Positions 17,775 through 26,465 of a stretch of DNA of 64,000 nucleotides are shown here, piece by piece; positions within the stretch are counted from its first letter, which is position 1; every line of letters begins with the position of its first letter. The DNA lies in the NCBI GenBank assembly GCA_910584865.1, contig CAJUCE010000010.1, positions 1 to 64,000 of the forward strand, read 5' to 3'. The notes under the pieces are model-generated. The model ran no database searches. It was given only the letters and a program-made list of their open reading frames with translations, and was not told where the DNA came from. A program made the translations under genes and the position numbers. The DNA is from an uncultured Acetatifactor sp. (GTDB taxonomy: Bacteria; Bacillota; Clostridia; Lachnospirales; Lachnospiraceae).

Positions 17775-17803
17775 TTGCATAATCCGTTATCATAGATTAT
17801 AAT
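17775..17803 (+). promoter_or_regulatory. Sigma-A-type promoter
   Basis: TTGCAT (17775-17780), 17-bp spacer, TATAAT (17798-17803), 37 bp before the PH-domain gene. Confidence 0.6.
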
Positions 17804-17839
17804 GGAGACAGAATAAATACGAAAGGACGGATACAGAGG

Positions 17840-18217
17840 ATGGAATATGTGGAGAGGAAGAGGTGGCTGTTTTTCGGGCTTCCTTTTACATTTACAAAAT
17901 ATACGGTAAAAGAGGACATGATTACCGTGGATGAGGGATTGTTGAAGACAGTGGAGAACGATTGTTATATGTACAAGGTGCAGGATGTAACCCGCAGCGT
18001 CAGTCTGGTGGAGAAGATGTTCGGCCTGGGGACCGTTATCTGCTATACGGGGGATACTACTCATCCCCAGCTGGTGCTTCAGCATATCAAGCATTCCAGA
18101 GAAGTGAAGGATTTCATCCTGAAGGAGTCGGAGGAGGCCAGGCTGAAGAGGCGTACCGTGAATATGCTGGATATCGGTTCCGGCGAAACAGGAGATCTGG
18201 ACGACGGAGAGGATTGA
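17840..18217 (+). CDS. Bacterial PH-domain (YdbS/bPH2-like) protein
   Basis: 125 residues. The pattern FTKYTVKEDMITVDEGLLKT then DCYMYKVQDVTRSVSLVEKM and GTVICYTGDTTHPQLVLQHI is that of the small bacterial pleckstrin-homology (bPH2) domain: a strand-rich repeat with a VQDV...R...V..Kh.G.GT core. There is no membrane segment, unlike YdbS proper. The role is unknown. It has its own promoter and a divergent neighbour. Confidence 0.75.
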   Translation: MEYVERKRWLFFGLPFTFTKYTVKEDMITVDEGLLKTVENDCYMYKVQDVTRSVSLVEKMFGLGTVICYTGDTTHPQLVLQHIKHSREVKDFILKESEEARLKRRTVNMLDIGSGETGDLDDGED

Positions 18218-18344
18218 GGCAGTCGCCAAGGAAGAGAGTGTATGCGAACAGGGGGCGTTGCTATCGGTTATTGAGGCTGGCGTCCCGAAAAAGGGACTGC
18301 CTGGGGACATCGCCGTCCTGTGCAGGATGCGCGTGGTGCGGATT

Positions 18345-18758
18345 CTATCGGCCGGAGGAAGGGGACAGGAGCTGCTCGAATAGTAATCCGGCGAGGAACC
18401 AGCAGGGGGCGAAATCCAGGCGGATGATCCGGCGTACATTCCAGCGGCTGCGTCCGTAGTCCCAGGGGCAGAATTTATGCCTGGAGAGAAGGCAGCCTGA
18501 GAGGTATTCCCCGCAGAAGAGCAGGCTCATATAGGTGAAACCGCGCACCCAGGCGGACTTTGTGCGCAGCAGGCGTGCGAGAGGGGCGAACAGGGCGGCG
18601 CTGCCGTAGATAGGGAACATCCAGAGGGAGGTATTTCCCTTCAGCGTCATATCGCGGCGGCGAAGGGCGTCCATGGCAGTAAACAGGATCTCCATGCACC
18701 AGCCTGTAAGGCCGCATTTCAGAAAGTTTTTGGGAAAGTCTGCAAGATATTGTTTCAT
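18345..18758 (-). CDS. Putative ABC-transporter type IV (CmpB/DUF1113-like) membrane protein
   Basis: 137 residues with about four hydrophobic segments. LKCGLTGWCMEILFTAMDAL, GNTSLWMFPIYGSAALFAPL and FCGEYLSGCLLSRHKFCPWD are the three signature blocks of this integral membrane family. The family is annotated as a putative ABC transporter but has no proven function. ATG at 18758 follows AAAGGAGTG; a second ATG six codons upstream lacks one. It stands alone, divergent from the folate operon. Confidence 0.75.
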   Translation of the reverse strand: MKQYLADFPKNFLKCGLTGWCMEILFTAMDALRRRDMTLKGNTSLWMFPIYGSAALFAPLARLLRTKSAWVRGFTYMSLLFCGEYLSGCLLSRHKFCPWDYGRSRWNVRRIIRLDFAPCWFLAGLLFEQLLSPSSGR

Positions 18759-18957
18759 AAACAGCACTCCTTTCATACCCTGCGGTGAGTAGCCCTTGTT
18801 GCGGGCGCTTTCAATGAAGGATTACGCCGCCGGGGCTGACCGTATCAGGATTTGTAGTCACTTCTTTAGTATGGCATTTTTGAAGAGAATTATGAAAAAG
18901 ATTACGGGCGGCGGAGGAATTATTTTGCCGTTTCCGCGCCGGAGGCAGGGAGGAACG

Positions 18958-20301
18958 ATGAATTACAGAGAAACCATGGAATATATGGAACAGTCCGGGC
19001 AATACGGCATTTCGCCCGGACTGGACAGCGTGCGGGAATTGTGCAGGAGCCTGGGGGATCCTCAGCAGGCTCTTTCTTTTATACATATAGCGGGAACCAA
19101 CGGGAAGGGGTCCGTGGGCGCATATATCGCATCCGTGTTGAAGTGGGGGGGATACACAGTGGGGAGGTATCTTTCCCCTGCTATATTCGACTGCAGGGAG
19201 GAAATCCAGGTAAATGACAGATATATCACCAAAAAGGCGCTCTGTGAGGGGATGGAGCTGGTGAAGGAGGCCTGTGACCGGATGACGGAGAGGGGATTGC
19301 CCCATCCCACGCTTTTTGAGATGAAGACAGCGCTGGCCTTCTGGTATTATCGGGAGAAAAAATGTGATATTGTGGTGTTGGAAGCGGGAATGGGCGGTTT
19401 GCTGGACGCTACGAATGTGGTGGAAAATACCTGCGTTGCAGTGATGACATCAATCAGCATGGATCATATGAAATTTCTGGGGAACACTCCGGCAGAGATC
19501 GCCGTCCAGAAAGCCGGTATTTTCAAGGAAGGGTGCCGGGTGGTGACCGGCAGACAGGAGCCGGAGGTTATGGAGGTTATCAGGGAGAAAGCCGCCGCGA
19601 AGGACTGTCCGGTTACGGCCGCCGCTTCGGCAGGGTGTATCCGCTATGGTCTGGAGAAGCAGAGATTCGACTACGGTTCTCTCAAAGACATGGAGATTAC
19701 GCTGGGAGGGCAGTACCAGATAGGGAATGCCGCGCTGGCTCTTGCCGCGATACAGGTGCTGGAACAGAGCGGATTTGCTGTATCGGAGCAGAATCTGCGC
19801 AGGGGAATGGCACAATGCCGGTGGCCGGGCCGATTTAGTGTAGTGAGCAGGAAGCCGTATTTTATTGTGGACGGCGCGCACAACGAGGATGCCGCGCAGA
19901 GGCTGGCCGATTCCATAGAATACTATTTTCCCCAAAAGAGAATTCTGTATATTATGGGGATGCTGAAGGATAAGGAATGCGAAAAGATAATTCAACGGAC
20001 CCATTTCCTGGCGGATCAGATTATCACAGTGACACCGCCGGAGAATCCCCGTGCATTGCCGGCGTATGCGCTGGCGCAGAAGCTCTCCGAGGTTCATGAT
20101 AAGGTAACGGCGGCGGACAGCCTGGAAGAGGCCGTGGAGATGAGCCGCCTGCTGGCCGGAAAAGAGGATGTCATTATCGCCTTCGGCTCCCTTTCTTTTC
20201 TCGGGAGACTGATGAAGATTGCGGAGACAGGATCACGTAATGAGGGAGCGGAGAAAAAGGCAAAGGAAGGCCGAAAGCAGAAAGGAATCCGGATAAAATG
20301 A
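18958..20301 (+). CDS. folC: Folylpolyglutamate synthase / dihydrofolate synthase
   Basis: 447 residues. It joins glutamates to (dihydro)folate with ATP. The P-loop is FIHIAGTNGKGSVGAYIAS (about residues 42-60). Other Mur-ligase-type motifs are LEAGMGGLLDATNVV, TSISMDHMKFLGNTPAEIA and FIVDGAHNEDAAQRL, all intact. The basic tail after about residue 425 (EGAEKKAKEGRKQKGIRIK) is extra. The start at 18958 has GGGAGGAACG upstream. It is first in a folate operon; its stop overlaps folE by 4 bp (ATGA). Confidence 0.95.
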   Translation: MNYRETMEYMEQSGQYGISPGLDSVRELCRSLGDPQQALSFIHIAGTNGKGSVGAYIASVLKWGGYTVGRYLSPAIFDCREEIQVNDRYITKKALCEGMELVKEACDRMTERGLPHPTLFEMKTALAFWYYREKKCDIVVLEAGMGGLLDATNVVENTCVAVMTSISMDHMKFLGNTPAEIAVQKAGIFKEGCRVVTGRQEPEVMEVIREKAAAKDCPVTAAASAGCIRYGLEKQRFDYGSLKDMEITLGGQYQIGNAALALAAIQVLEQSGFAVSEQNLRRGMAQCRWPGRFSVVSRKPYFIVDGAHNEDAAQRLADSIEYYFPQKRILYIMGMLKDKECEKIIQRTHFLADQIITVTPPENPRALPAYALAQKLSEVHDKVTAADSLEEAVEMSRLLAGKEDVIIAFGSLSFLGRLMKIAETGSRNEGAEKKAKEGRKQKGIRIK

Positions 20302-20855
20302 TAGATCAGGAGAAAATCAGGAAAGCAGTTCGGCTGCTTTTGGAAGGAATCGGGGAGGATCCCGACAGGGACGGACTGGCAGAAACACCGGACAGGGTTG
20401 CCAGGATGTACGGGGAGATTTTTTCCGGAATGGATGCTGACGGATCGGAGCCGTTGGCAAAAGTATTCAGGGTGGATAACAGCGAGATGGTACTGGAGAA
20501 AGATATTGTCTTTTATTCCATGTGTGAGCATCATATGATGCCTTTTTATGGAAAGGCGCATATAGCCTATGTTCCTGACGGGAAGGTGGTAGGGCTGAGT
20601 AAACTGGCCAGGACGGTGGAGCTGTTTGCTGCCAGGCTGCAGCTTCAGGAGCAGATGACGGGGCAGATTGCGGATGCCGTCATGCGGTTTCTAAAACCCC
20701 GGGGAGTTATGGTAGTATTGGAGGCGGAACATCTGTGTATGACTATGCGGGGGGTGAAGAAGCCGGGCAGCAGGACGGTCAGTATCGCTGCAAGAGGCGT
20801 TTTTGAGGAGAATACCGGGCTGCAGAATCGCTTCTTTCAGATGCTGCAAAGTTAG
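20298..20855 (+). CDS. folE: GTP cyclohydrolase I
   Basis: 185 residues, normal length. It makes 7,8-dihydroneopterin triphosphate from GTP, the first step of folate synthesis. The zinc and catalytic residues are present in FYSMCEHHMMPFYGKAHIAY and AEHLCMTMRGVKKPGS, and ARTVELFAARLQLQEQMTGQ is the conserved helix. The frame overlaps folC by 4 bp. The next gene, folP, lies 161 bp downstream across a tandem duplication. Confidence 0.96.
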   Translation: MIDQEKIRKAVRLLLEGIGEDPDRDGLAETPDRVARMYGEIFSGMDADGSEPLAKVFRVDNSEMVLEKDIVFYSMCEHHMMPFYGKAHIAYVPDGKVVGLSKLARTVELFAARLQLQEQMTGQIADAVMRFLKPRGVMVVLEAEHLCMTMRGVKKPGSRTVSIAARGVFEENTGLQNRFFQMLQS

Positions 20856-20890
20856 AAGACACTCACAGAAAACCACTGCAGTGAGGGAAG

Positions 20891-21006
20891 AGGAGCGGCG
20901 GCAATGGCAGAGGAGAAAGCAGCAGAAGAGCCGCCGCAGGGAGGAAAGAGGAGCGGCGGCAATGGCAGCGAAGAAAGCAACAGAAGAGTCGCCGCAGGGA
21001 GGGACA
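20891..21006 (+). repeat. Two tandem copies of a 58-bp unit between folE and folP
   Basis: 20891-20948 and 20949-21006 are near-identical (AGGAGCGGCGGCAATGGCAG, then purine-rich sequence to CCGCCGCAGGGAGG). The unit carries its own AGGAG and ATG, but no long frame follows. The duplication lengthens the folE-folP spacer and adds internal Shine-Dalgarno-like sites. Confidence 0.85.
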
Positions 21007-21016
21007 GGAGGAGAAA

Positions 21017-21859
21017 ATGAGAATTGGAAAAAGAGAATTTGAGACAAAAGGACATACCTATGTCATGGGTATTTTGAATATTACGCCAGATTCCTTTTCG
21101 GACGGGGGAAAATGGAATAACCGGGACAGCGCCCTGCGTCATGCGGAAGAGATGGTGGCACAGGGAGCGGATATCATCGATATCGGCGGAGAGTCTACAC
21201 GGCCGGGCTATACTTTTGTGCCGGAGGAAGAGGAGATAGAGCGGGTGGCGCCGGTGATTGAGGCAGTGAAGGCGGCCTTCGGTGTGCCGGTATCGCTGGA
21301 TACCTATAAATCCAGGGTTGCGTTGGCAGGCATCTCGGCGGGAGCCGATCTGATCAACGATATATGGGGGTTGAAGTATGATCCGAAAATGGCAGAAGTC
21401 ATTGCGCAGAGCGGACTGCCCTGCTGCCTGATGCACAACAGGGATAATACGGAATACCGCCATCTTATGACTGACGTGACATCCGATCTGGCACAATCCC
21501 TCTGGCAGGCGAGGGAGGCAGGGATCGGGAAAGAGAAGATTATCCTGGATCCTGGTGTGGGCTTTGGCAAGACCCGTGAACAGAATCTGGAAGTGATCTG
21601 CAGGCTGGAGGAATTGGATAAGCTGGGGTATCCGCTGCTGCTGGGGTGCAGCCGTAAGTCTGTGATCGGGCTGACGCTTGATCTGCCTGCCAGCGAGAGA
21701 CTGGAGGGGACTCTGGTGACCACTGCATGGGCCGTGATGAAGGGCTGCATGTTCGTGAGAGTCCATGACGTGAAAGAAAATGTCAGGGCCGTCAGAATGG
21801 CCGAAGCGATTATGGGGGCAGGCGGGCAGGAGAACTGCGTCTGCCCGGAACAGGTGTGA
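21017..21859 (+). CDS. folP: Dihydropteroate synthase
   Basis: 280 residues. It condenses p-aminobenzoate with dihydropterin pyrophosphate; this is the sulfonamide target. The pterin-site motif GILNITPDSFSDGGKWNNRD and IDIGGESTRPGYTFV are intact, as are ILDPGVGFGKTREQNL and LGCSRKSVIG. GGAGGAGAAA precedes the ATG. The stop overlaps the possible GTG start of the next frame. Confidence 0.96.
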   Translation: MRIGKREFETKGHTYVMGILNITPDSFSDGGKWNNRDSALRHAEEMVAQGADIIDIGGESTRPGYTFVPEEEEIERVAPVIEAVKAAFGVPVSLDTYKSRVALAGISAGADLINDIWGLKYDPKMAEVIAQSGLPCCLMHNRDNTEYRHLMTDVTSDLAQSLWQAREAGIGKEKIILDPGVGFGKTREQNLEVICRLEELDKLGYPLLLGCSRKSVIGLTLDLPASERLEGTLVTTAWAVMKGCMFVRVHDVKENVRAVRMAEAIMGAGGQENCVCPEQV

Positions 21860-21894
21860 GTGCGGATACAGGGAAGGACAGGAGGTGGAGGCGG

Positions 21895-22803
21895 ATGGGT
21901 TTTCAATGGAAGCCGGATGAGATCCATATTGATAAACTGGAGGTATTTGCGCATCACGGAGTCTACCCGAAGGAGACGGAAGAGGGGCAGATATTTTATG
22001 TAAACGCAGTACTGTATCTAAATACACGCAGAGCCGGAGAGAGCGACGTGCTGGAACATACAGTGAATTACGGGGAGGTCTGTCGCTTTATCACGGAATG
22101 GATGCAGGAGAACACCTGTCATCTGCTGGAGGCTGTGGCGGAGAGAATGGCCAGGGCAATATTGCTGAAATACAGGCTGCTGTCAGCTATAGATCTGGAA
22201 ATCGTAAAGCCCTTTGCACCGGTCAGGCTTCCCTTTGAAGGACTGTCTGTGAAAATACATCGGAGCCGTCATAGGGTCTATGTGGCTCTGGGTTCGAATA
22301 TGGGGGACAGAGAAGGGTATATCAACGGTGCGCTGGAGGCGCTGAAGAGACACCCGCTGATGGAAGTGCGCAAGGTTTCCGAGTTGATTGTGACGAAGCC
22401 GTACGGAGGCGTGGAACAGGAGGATTTTCTGAACGGAGCGGTGGAGATTGAGACGCTGCTGGAACCATGGGAGCTGCTGTATGTCCTGCATGGGATGGAA
22501 AATGAAGCGGGGAGGAAACGGACAGAGCATTGGGGACCTCGGACGCTGGATCTGGATATCCTGTTTTTTGACAGGCTGGTTATGGAGAATGAGGATTTGG
22601 TGATTCCTCATCCGGATTTGGAGAATCGGCGGTTTGTGCTGGAACCGATGAACGATATCGCGCCGTATCTGCGGCATCCGGTGTCGGGGAAGACTATGGC
22701 TGCGCTTTTGAGGGAATTGGGGCCGGAGAGACAGGAGGAAAATAGAGGACGCACTCTGCGCACTGATGCTTGCAATCGATGCGGAAAAGTGCTCCAGAAA
22801 TGA
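21895..22803 (+). CDS. folBK: Fused dihydroneopterin aldolase / HPPK
   Basis: 302 residues made of two enzymes. Residues 1-120 are FolB (IDKLEVFAHHGVYPKETEEG; the catalytic Lys is in LEIVKPFAPVRLPFEG). Residues about 125-280 are FolK (VYVALGSNMGDREGYINGAL, WGPRTLDLDILFFD, VIPHPDLENRRFVLEPM). The fusion puts two consecutive steps of pterin synthesis in one chain, as in several Clostridia. I choose ATG 21895 because CAGGAGGTGGAGGCGG precedes it; a GTG at 21856 overlapping the folP stop would add 13 residues. It is the last gene of the folate operon; the next genes are convergent. Confidence 0.93.
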   Translation: MGFQWKPDEIHIDKLEVFAHHGVYPKETEEGQIFYVNAVLYLNTRRAGESDVLEHTVNYGEVCRFITEWMQENTCHLLEAVAERMARAILLKYRLLSAIDLEIVKPFAPVRLPFEGLSVKIHRSRHRVYVALGSNMGDREGYINGALEALKRHPLMEVRKVSELIVTKPYGGVEQEDFLNGAVEIETLLEPWELLYVLHGMENEAGRKRTEHWGPRTLDLDILFFDRLVMENEDLVIPHPDLENRRFVLEPMNDIAPYLRHPVSGKTMAALLRELGPERQEENRGRTLRTDACNRCGKVLQK

Positions 22804-22809
22804 TTAAAG

Positions 22810-23307
22810 TCATTTTTTCAAAAACGAGGAGAGGTATTTTCCCAGAAAGCCCGCGCACAACCCGGTGAAAAGTCCGGTTAGAATTCCGCTGAGAACCAGG
22901 AAGGGCAGGTAAGGGAGCACGCCGCCGGCAGTCAGGATCCATGCGATGAGAAACTGGCCCATATTGTGGCTGAGTCCGCCCATGGCGCCCGTGAGGAACA
23001 GCATGTGCTCACGCAGAAGCTTTATCACCAGTGCCATGACCAGCAGGCTGAAGAGGCCCCCTGCAAGGCTGTAGAGCAGAGAGAGGGCCTGGCCGAACAG
23101 AAGGGCGCAGAGGAGAATCCGCGCAGACAGCACAAGCAGAGCATCCCTGGCCGTGAAGTGCCGCAGCAAAACCAGCGTAACGATATTGGCCAGGCCCAGC
23201 TTGAGCCCGGGGATGGGCACAAGGGGCGGAACGGCGCTTTCAATGGCATACACGGCCAGAGACAGGGTGGTAAAAAGGGCCAGCAGGCTTATTTTTCTGA
23301 CAAACAT
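22810..23307 (-). CDS. Gx transporter family membrane protein (EetB / HepPP-synthase component I-like)
   Basis: 165 residues, five to six membrane segments. KLGLANIVTLVLLRHFTARD and GGLSHNMGQFLIAWILTAGG are the two signature blocks of the Gx transporter family, formerly called heptaprenyl diphosphate synthase component I, related in fold to ECF S-components. ATG at 23307 follows AAAGGAGAACCGCC on the minus strand. It is second in a two-gene unit behind the NusG-II gene and sits back to back with apbE; compare the electron-transfer modules in which EetA/EetB and FmnB occur together. Confidence 0.82.
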   Translation of the reverse strand: MFVRKISLLALFTTLSLAVYAIESAVPPLVPIPGLKLGLANIVTLVLLRHFTARDALLVLSARILLCALLFGQALSLLYSLAGGLFSLLVMALVIKLLREHMLFLTGAMGGLSHNMGQFLIAWILTAGGVLPYLPFLVLSGILTGLFTGLCAGFLGKYLSSFLKK

Positions 23308-23412
23308 GGCGGTTCTCCTTTGGGTAGCGTAAATATATCCTACGATCATTCCGAAGCCAGGTGAGGCGGAACTGAAATTCTGATGTTACGGACAGTCCTT
23401 TGCAGCAGGTGC

Positions 23413-23832
23413 TTAATAGGCGACGGCATCGGGAAGGGCATTGTCCCCGGCGGTATCGGAAAGGGGACGCAGCTGAATGACCAGCCGGTTGGGGAGACAG
23501 ACCACGGGTAATCTGGAATCCCGGATAAATCCCTGCCGGACACAAAGCTGATCCGGGCAGTCTGCGGAGATGACTCCGATGCTGCCGGAACGAATTGAAA
23601 TCTCATTGACACAGCCGTTTTCCCCTTCTACGAGAAAGGATTCCGACGCATTATCTTCGGTGAGCGGGATACTCATGATCAGTGTACCGTTTTGGAAGAT
23701 GTCGGCGGCGTATTGCCCCGGATGGTTTCTGCCTTCAGGGTACAGGATCCATAGCAGGCTGACGGCGCATAATATAATCAGGAGAGCGGCAATCAGAGCG
23801 GTTGCCCTTTTGTAACCTAAATGTTGTTTCAT
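23413..23832 (-). CDS. NusG domain II-containing membrane-anchored protein
   Basis: 139 residues. One N-terminal transmembrane anchor (RATALIAALLIILCAVSLLW) is followed by an extracytoplasmic NusG-II-type beta domain. CVNEISIRSGSIGVISADCP then DQLCVRQGFI and PVVCLPNRLVIQL form its hallmark; the two cysteines of DCPDQLC and the one in VVCLPNRL are conserved in the family. It is first of the minus-strand pair with the Gx transporter and divergent from apbE. Confidence 0.85.
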   Translation of the reverse strand: MKQHLGYKRATALIAALLIILCAVSLLWILYPEGRNHPGQYAADIFQNGTLIMSIPLTEDNASESFLVEGENGCVNEISIRSGSIGVISADCPDQLCVRQGFIRDSRLPVVCLPNRLVIQLRPLSDTAGDNALPDAVAY

Positions 23833-23929
23833 ATGGAAAGCCTTTCCGAGTAGAATATTGTGTGTTCTGGCTTTGTAAGGAAGTACGTGTACATGCAAAG
23901 CCTTAAGTAATTACAGTATAGCAAAAGGG

Positions 23930-25036
23930 ATGAAGAAAATGAAGCTTTTTTTGAGATCGGTGCTTCTGGGGATAACCATGCTTTTCTGCTGCATGGGCTG
24001 CGGAAGGGAAGAGATGCATTCTGAGGAAGGCGCATCGGGAGGACAATGGAATCCGTCGGAGGGGACATGGCAGTATACGGATACGGCAATGGGAACAGTG
24101 ATTACCGAAACATTATATGCGGGGGGCCAAAAAAGCGCACAGGAAATCGGCGGCAGGGTAAGCGCATTGCTGGAGCAGCTGGAGCAGGAATCCTTATCCT
24201 GGCGTACGGAAACTTCGGAGGTATACAGAATTAACGCTGCGGCGGGAGACGGGGAAGGGTGTCCGGTGTCGGATGAGATGGCCGGGCTGCTGCAGGAATG
24301 TCTGGAATTGTCCGGGAAATCGGAAGGAGCTTTTGATATTACTATTGGAGCGTTGACTCGGGTTTGGAATATCGATAAATGGGCAAGAGAAGGAGAAACG
24401 GAAGGTTTTCGGCCGCCCTCCCCGGAAGAGCGGGAGAGCGCGTTGGAAAAGTGCGGAAGCGGCCGGGTTCGGCTGGAATGGGTTACCGGAGACGGCAGTC
24501 AGGCCAGGATATATCTGCCGGAAGGGATGCAGCTGGATCTGGGGGCCGTGGGAAAGGGCGTGGCCCTGTCACGGCTGGCGCAGCTTCTGGAGGAACAGCA
24601 GGGGGTGGACGGAGCGGTGATTTCTCTGGGCGGGAGCATTCTTACCTGGGGAAGCAAACCGGATGGCAGTCAATGGAAGGTGGGGATCATAGATCCTGCG
24701 GATACATCATCTCAGGTGGGAATTTTGTCCTTGGAGGGACAATGGTGTGTCTCTACATCAGGAGATTATGAGCGATATGTGGAGTTTGACGGTGTGCGTT
24801 ACCATCATATCCTGGATCCTGCCACAGGGGCTCCCGGAGAGAGCGGCGTGCGGGGAGTGACTATCCTGTCGAAAGAGGGAATGATGGGGGACGGCCTGTC
24901 TACAGCCTGTTTTCTGTTGGGACCGCAGAAAGGAATGGAACTTGCGTCAGCGTACGGCGCGGAAGTATTGTTTGTGATGGAGGACGGGGAAATCATGATG
25001 TCGGAGGGGATGGAAAAATATTTTAGGGAGATATAA
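23930..25036 (+). CDS. apbE: FAD:protein FMN transferase, lipoprotein (ApbE family)
   Basis: 368 residues. The signal peptide is of lipoprotein type, with Cys at about residue 24 (MLFCCMGCGREE). ApbE motifs: TDTAMGTVITETLYAGG, LDLGAVGKGVALSRLAQLL, ISLGGSILTWGSKPDGSQWK, HHILDPATGAPGES and the metal-binding GMMGDGLSTACFLLG. It attaches FMN by a phosphoester to Thr/Ser of exported or membrane proteins. Being divergent from the NusG-II/Gx pair suggests a shared flavin-dependent electron-transfer role. No obvious flavinylation substrate (DGT-type FMN-binding domain) is in the window. Confidence 0.93.
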   Translation: MKKMKLFLRSVLLGITMLFCCMGCGREEMHSEEGASGGQWNPSEGTWQYTDTAMGTVITETLYAGGQKSAQEIGGRVSALLEQLEQESLSWRTETSEVYRINAAAGDGEGCPVSDEMAGLLQECLELSGKSEGAFDITIGALTRVWNIDKWAREGETEGFRPPSPEERESALEKCGSGRVRLEWVTGDGSQARIYLPEGMQLDLGAVGKGVALSRLAQLLEEQQGVDGAVISLGGSILTWGSKPDGSQWKVGIIDPADTSSQVGILSLEGQWCVSTSGDYERYVEFDGVRYHHILDPATGAPGESGVRGVTILSKEGMMGDGLSTACFLLGPQKGMELASAYGAEVLFVMEDGEIMMSEGMEKYFREI

Positions 25037-25109
25037 TCCTACAATAGCAGGCGATTTTCCGGAACCATTTTTTCCCGCGGAGAAAATAAGAATATATGGA
25101 GCAAAACAC

Positions 25110-25137
25110 TTGCAATAATTTTTATATCGAGTAAAAT
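25110..25137 (+). promoter_or_regulatory. Probable promoter of the sortase-LRR operon
   Basis: TTGCAA (25110-25115), 16-bp spacer, TAAAAT (25132-25137), 37 bp before the sortase gene. Confidence 0.45.
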
Positions 25138-25173
25138 AGTAGATGAAAGCAAAAGATATCTCAGGGAACAAAT

Positions 25174-26460
25174 ATGGGACAGAAAATTTTCATGCTGGAG
25201 GGCAGGCAGTTTCGGACAGAGAGCGATTATGCCTGCGCCAAAAGAGATAAGGAAATCATAGACCGGCTTCGGGAACAGACGGATTTCGGGGATATAGGAC
25301 AGATGGAAGCTCTGCGCAGGGAACTGCGGGGCGGCAAATACAAATTTCTGACACTGCTGGGGCGGGATTTTTTGGATGAAGTGGAAGAGAAGCTGCGAAA
25401 GCGGGAGACTATCGCCGGCAGCCGTACCGAAAAGGGCGCCTCGGATATACAGAACAGATCCGGTCCTTTCGAAAGAAAGCGTGAACGGGGCAGGGAGAGC
25501 GCCCGGTTCGGGAGGCAGGGTAAAGGCAGTGCAGCAGGAGGCAGGGCGGAGATAGAAGGAAAAACGAACGCTTCCGGGCACGGACAGCGATCGTACAGGG
25601 AGAAACAGACAGTTTCCGCAAGGGACCAGGCCGCGGTGGATCAATTTGTACAGGAGGAACTGAAAAAGCGGGAGAAACGCCGAAAGCTTTCCTTATTCAT
25701 ATGCAGTGCAGCGGCGGCGTGCTGCCTGGGTTACTTCGGAATCTATTCTTACTATAACTATCGGACACAGAGTACATATGAACAGCTAAGCAATCTGAAG
25801 GAAAAGGCTGCCGAGGCTGCAGCTTTCGGCGATACAGGGCCGCTTTATACACTGGACGATGATCCGGAGGCGAAGGAAGTTCTGGAGGAATACAAAAAAT
25901 TATTAAATCAGAACAAAAAGCTAATCGGATGGGTGAAAATTGACGATACAAATATAGATTATCCTGTCATGCAGACTACGGACAATGAATACTACCTGGA
26001 CCACAATATGAACCAGGAGTATGACAAAAACGGTACCATTTTCATGGATAAGGACTGTGATGTACTACGGCCCAGTACAAATTATATATTATATGGGCAT
26101 CACATGAAAAGCGGGCAGATGTTCGGACAGTTGGATCTGTATAAAAAGAAATCCTACTATGAAGAACATCCCTATATAAATTTCGACACCATTTATGAGA
26201 AGGGGACATATCAGGTCATGTATGTGTTCCGTTCCAAGGTGTATAAGGAAACGGAAATCGTATTCAAATACTATCAGTTCATCGACGCAAACAGTGAGCA
26301 GGAGTTTGATTCTTACATGAAGGAAATGGCGGAGTTGTCCCTTTATGATACGGGGGTCACCGCAGAGTATGGAGACCAGCTGCTGACTCTTTCTACCTGT
26401 GATTATCAGGAGACGGACGGACGGTTTGTGGTTGTGGCGAAAAAGATCGCAAAGGAGTAG
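25174..26460 (+). CDS. srtB: Class B sortase with long cytoplasmic N-terminus
   Basis: 428 residues. Residues 1-165 are charged and Arg-rich, one transmembrane segment lies at about 172-192 (LFICSAAAACCLGYFGIYSY), and the sortase domain fills the rest. Catalytic His lies in YILYGHHMKSGQMFG (about 309), Cys in LTLSTCDYQETDGR (about 409) and Arg in the same stretch (about 416). KLIGWVKIDDTNIDYPVMQT and the helix between strands 6 and 7 fit class B rather than A. The 165-residue preamble is unusual for SrtB. Five bases after its stop starts a large LRR protein with a sorting signal, its likely substrate. Confidence 0.9.
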   Translation: MGQKIFMLEGRQFRTESDYACAKRDKEIIDRLREQTDFGDIGQMEALRRELRGGKYKFLTLLGRDFLDEVEEKLRKRETIAGSRTEKGASDIQNRSGPFERKRERGRESARFGRQGKGSAAGGRAEIEGKTNASGHGQRSYREKQTVSARDQAAVDQFVQEELKKREKRRKLSLFICSAAAACCLGYFGIYSYYNYRTQSTYEQLSNLKEKAAEAAAFGDTGPLYTLDDDPEAKEVLEEYKKLLNQNKKLIGWVKIDDTNIDYPVMQTTDNEYYLDHNMNQEYDKNGTIFMDKDCDVLRPSTNYILYGHHMKSGQMFGQLDLYKKKSYYEEHPYINFDTIYEKGTYQVMYVFRSKVYKETEIVFKYYQFIDANSEQEFDSYMKEMAELSLYDTGVTAEYGDQLLTLSTCDYQETDGRFVVVAKKIAKE

Positions 26461-26465
26461 GGAAA

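Noticed and set aside
17684..18439. 250-codon upstream extension of the nitroreductase frame
   Set aside because: It is antisense to the PH-domain gene and its promoter; the nitroreductase start has its own AGGAGG.
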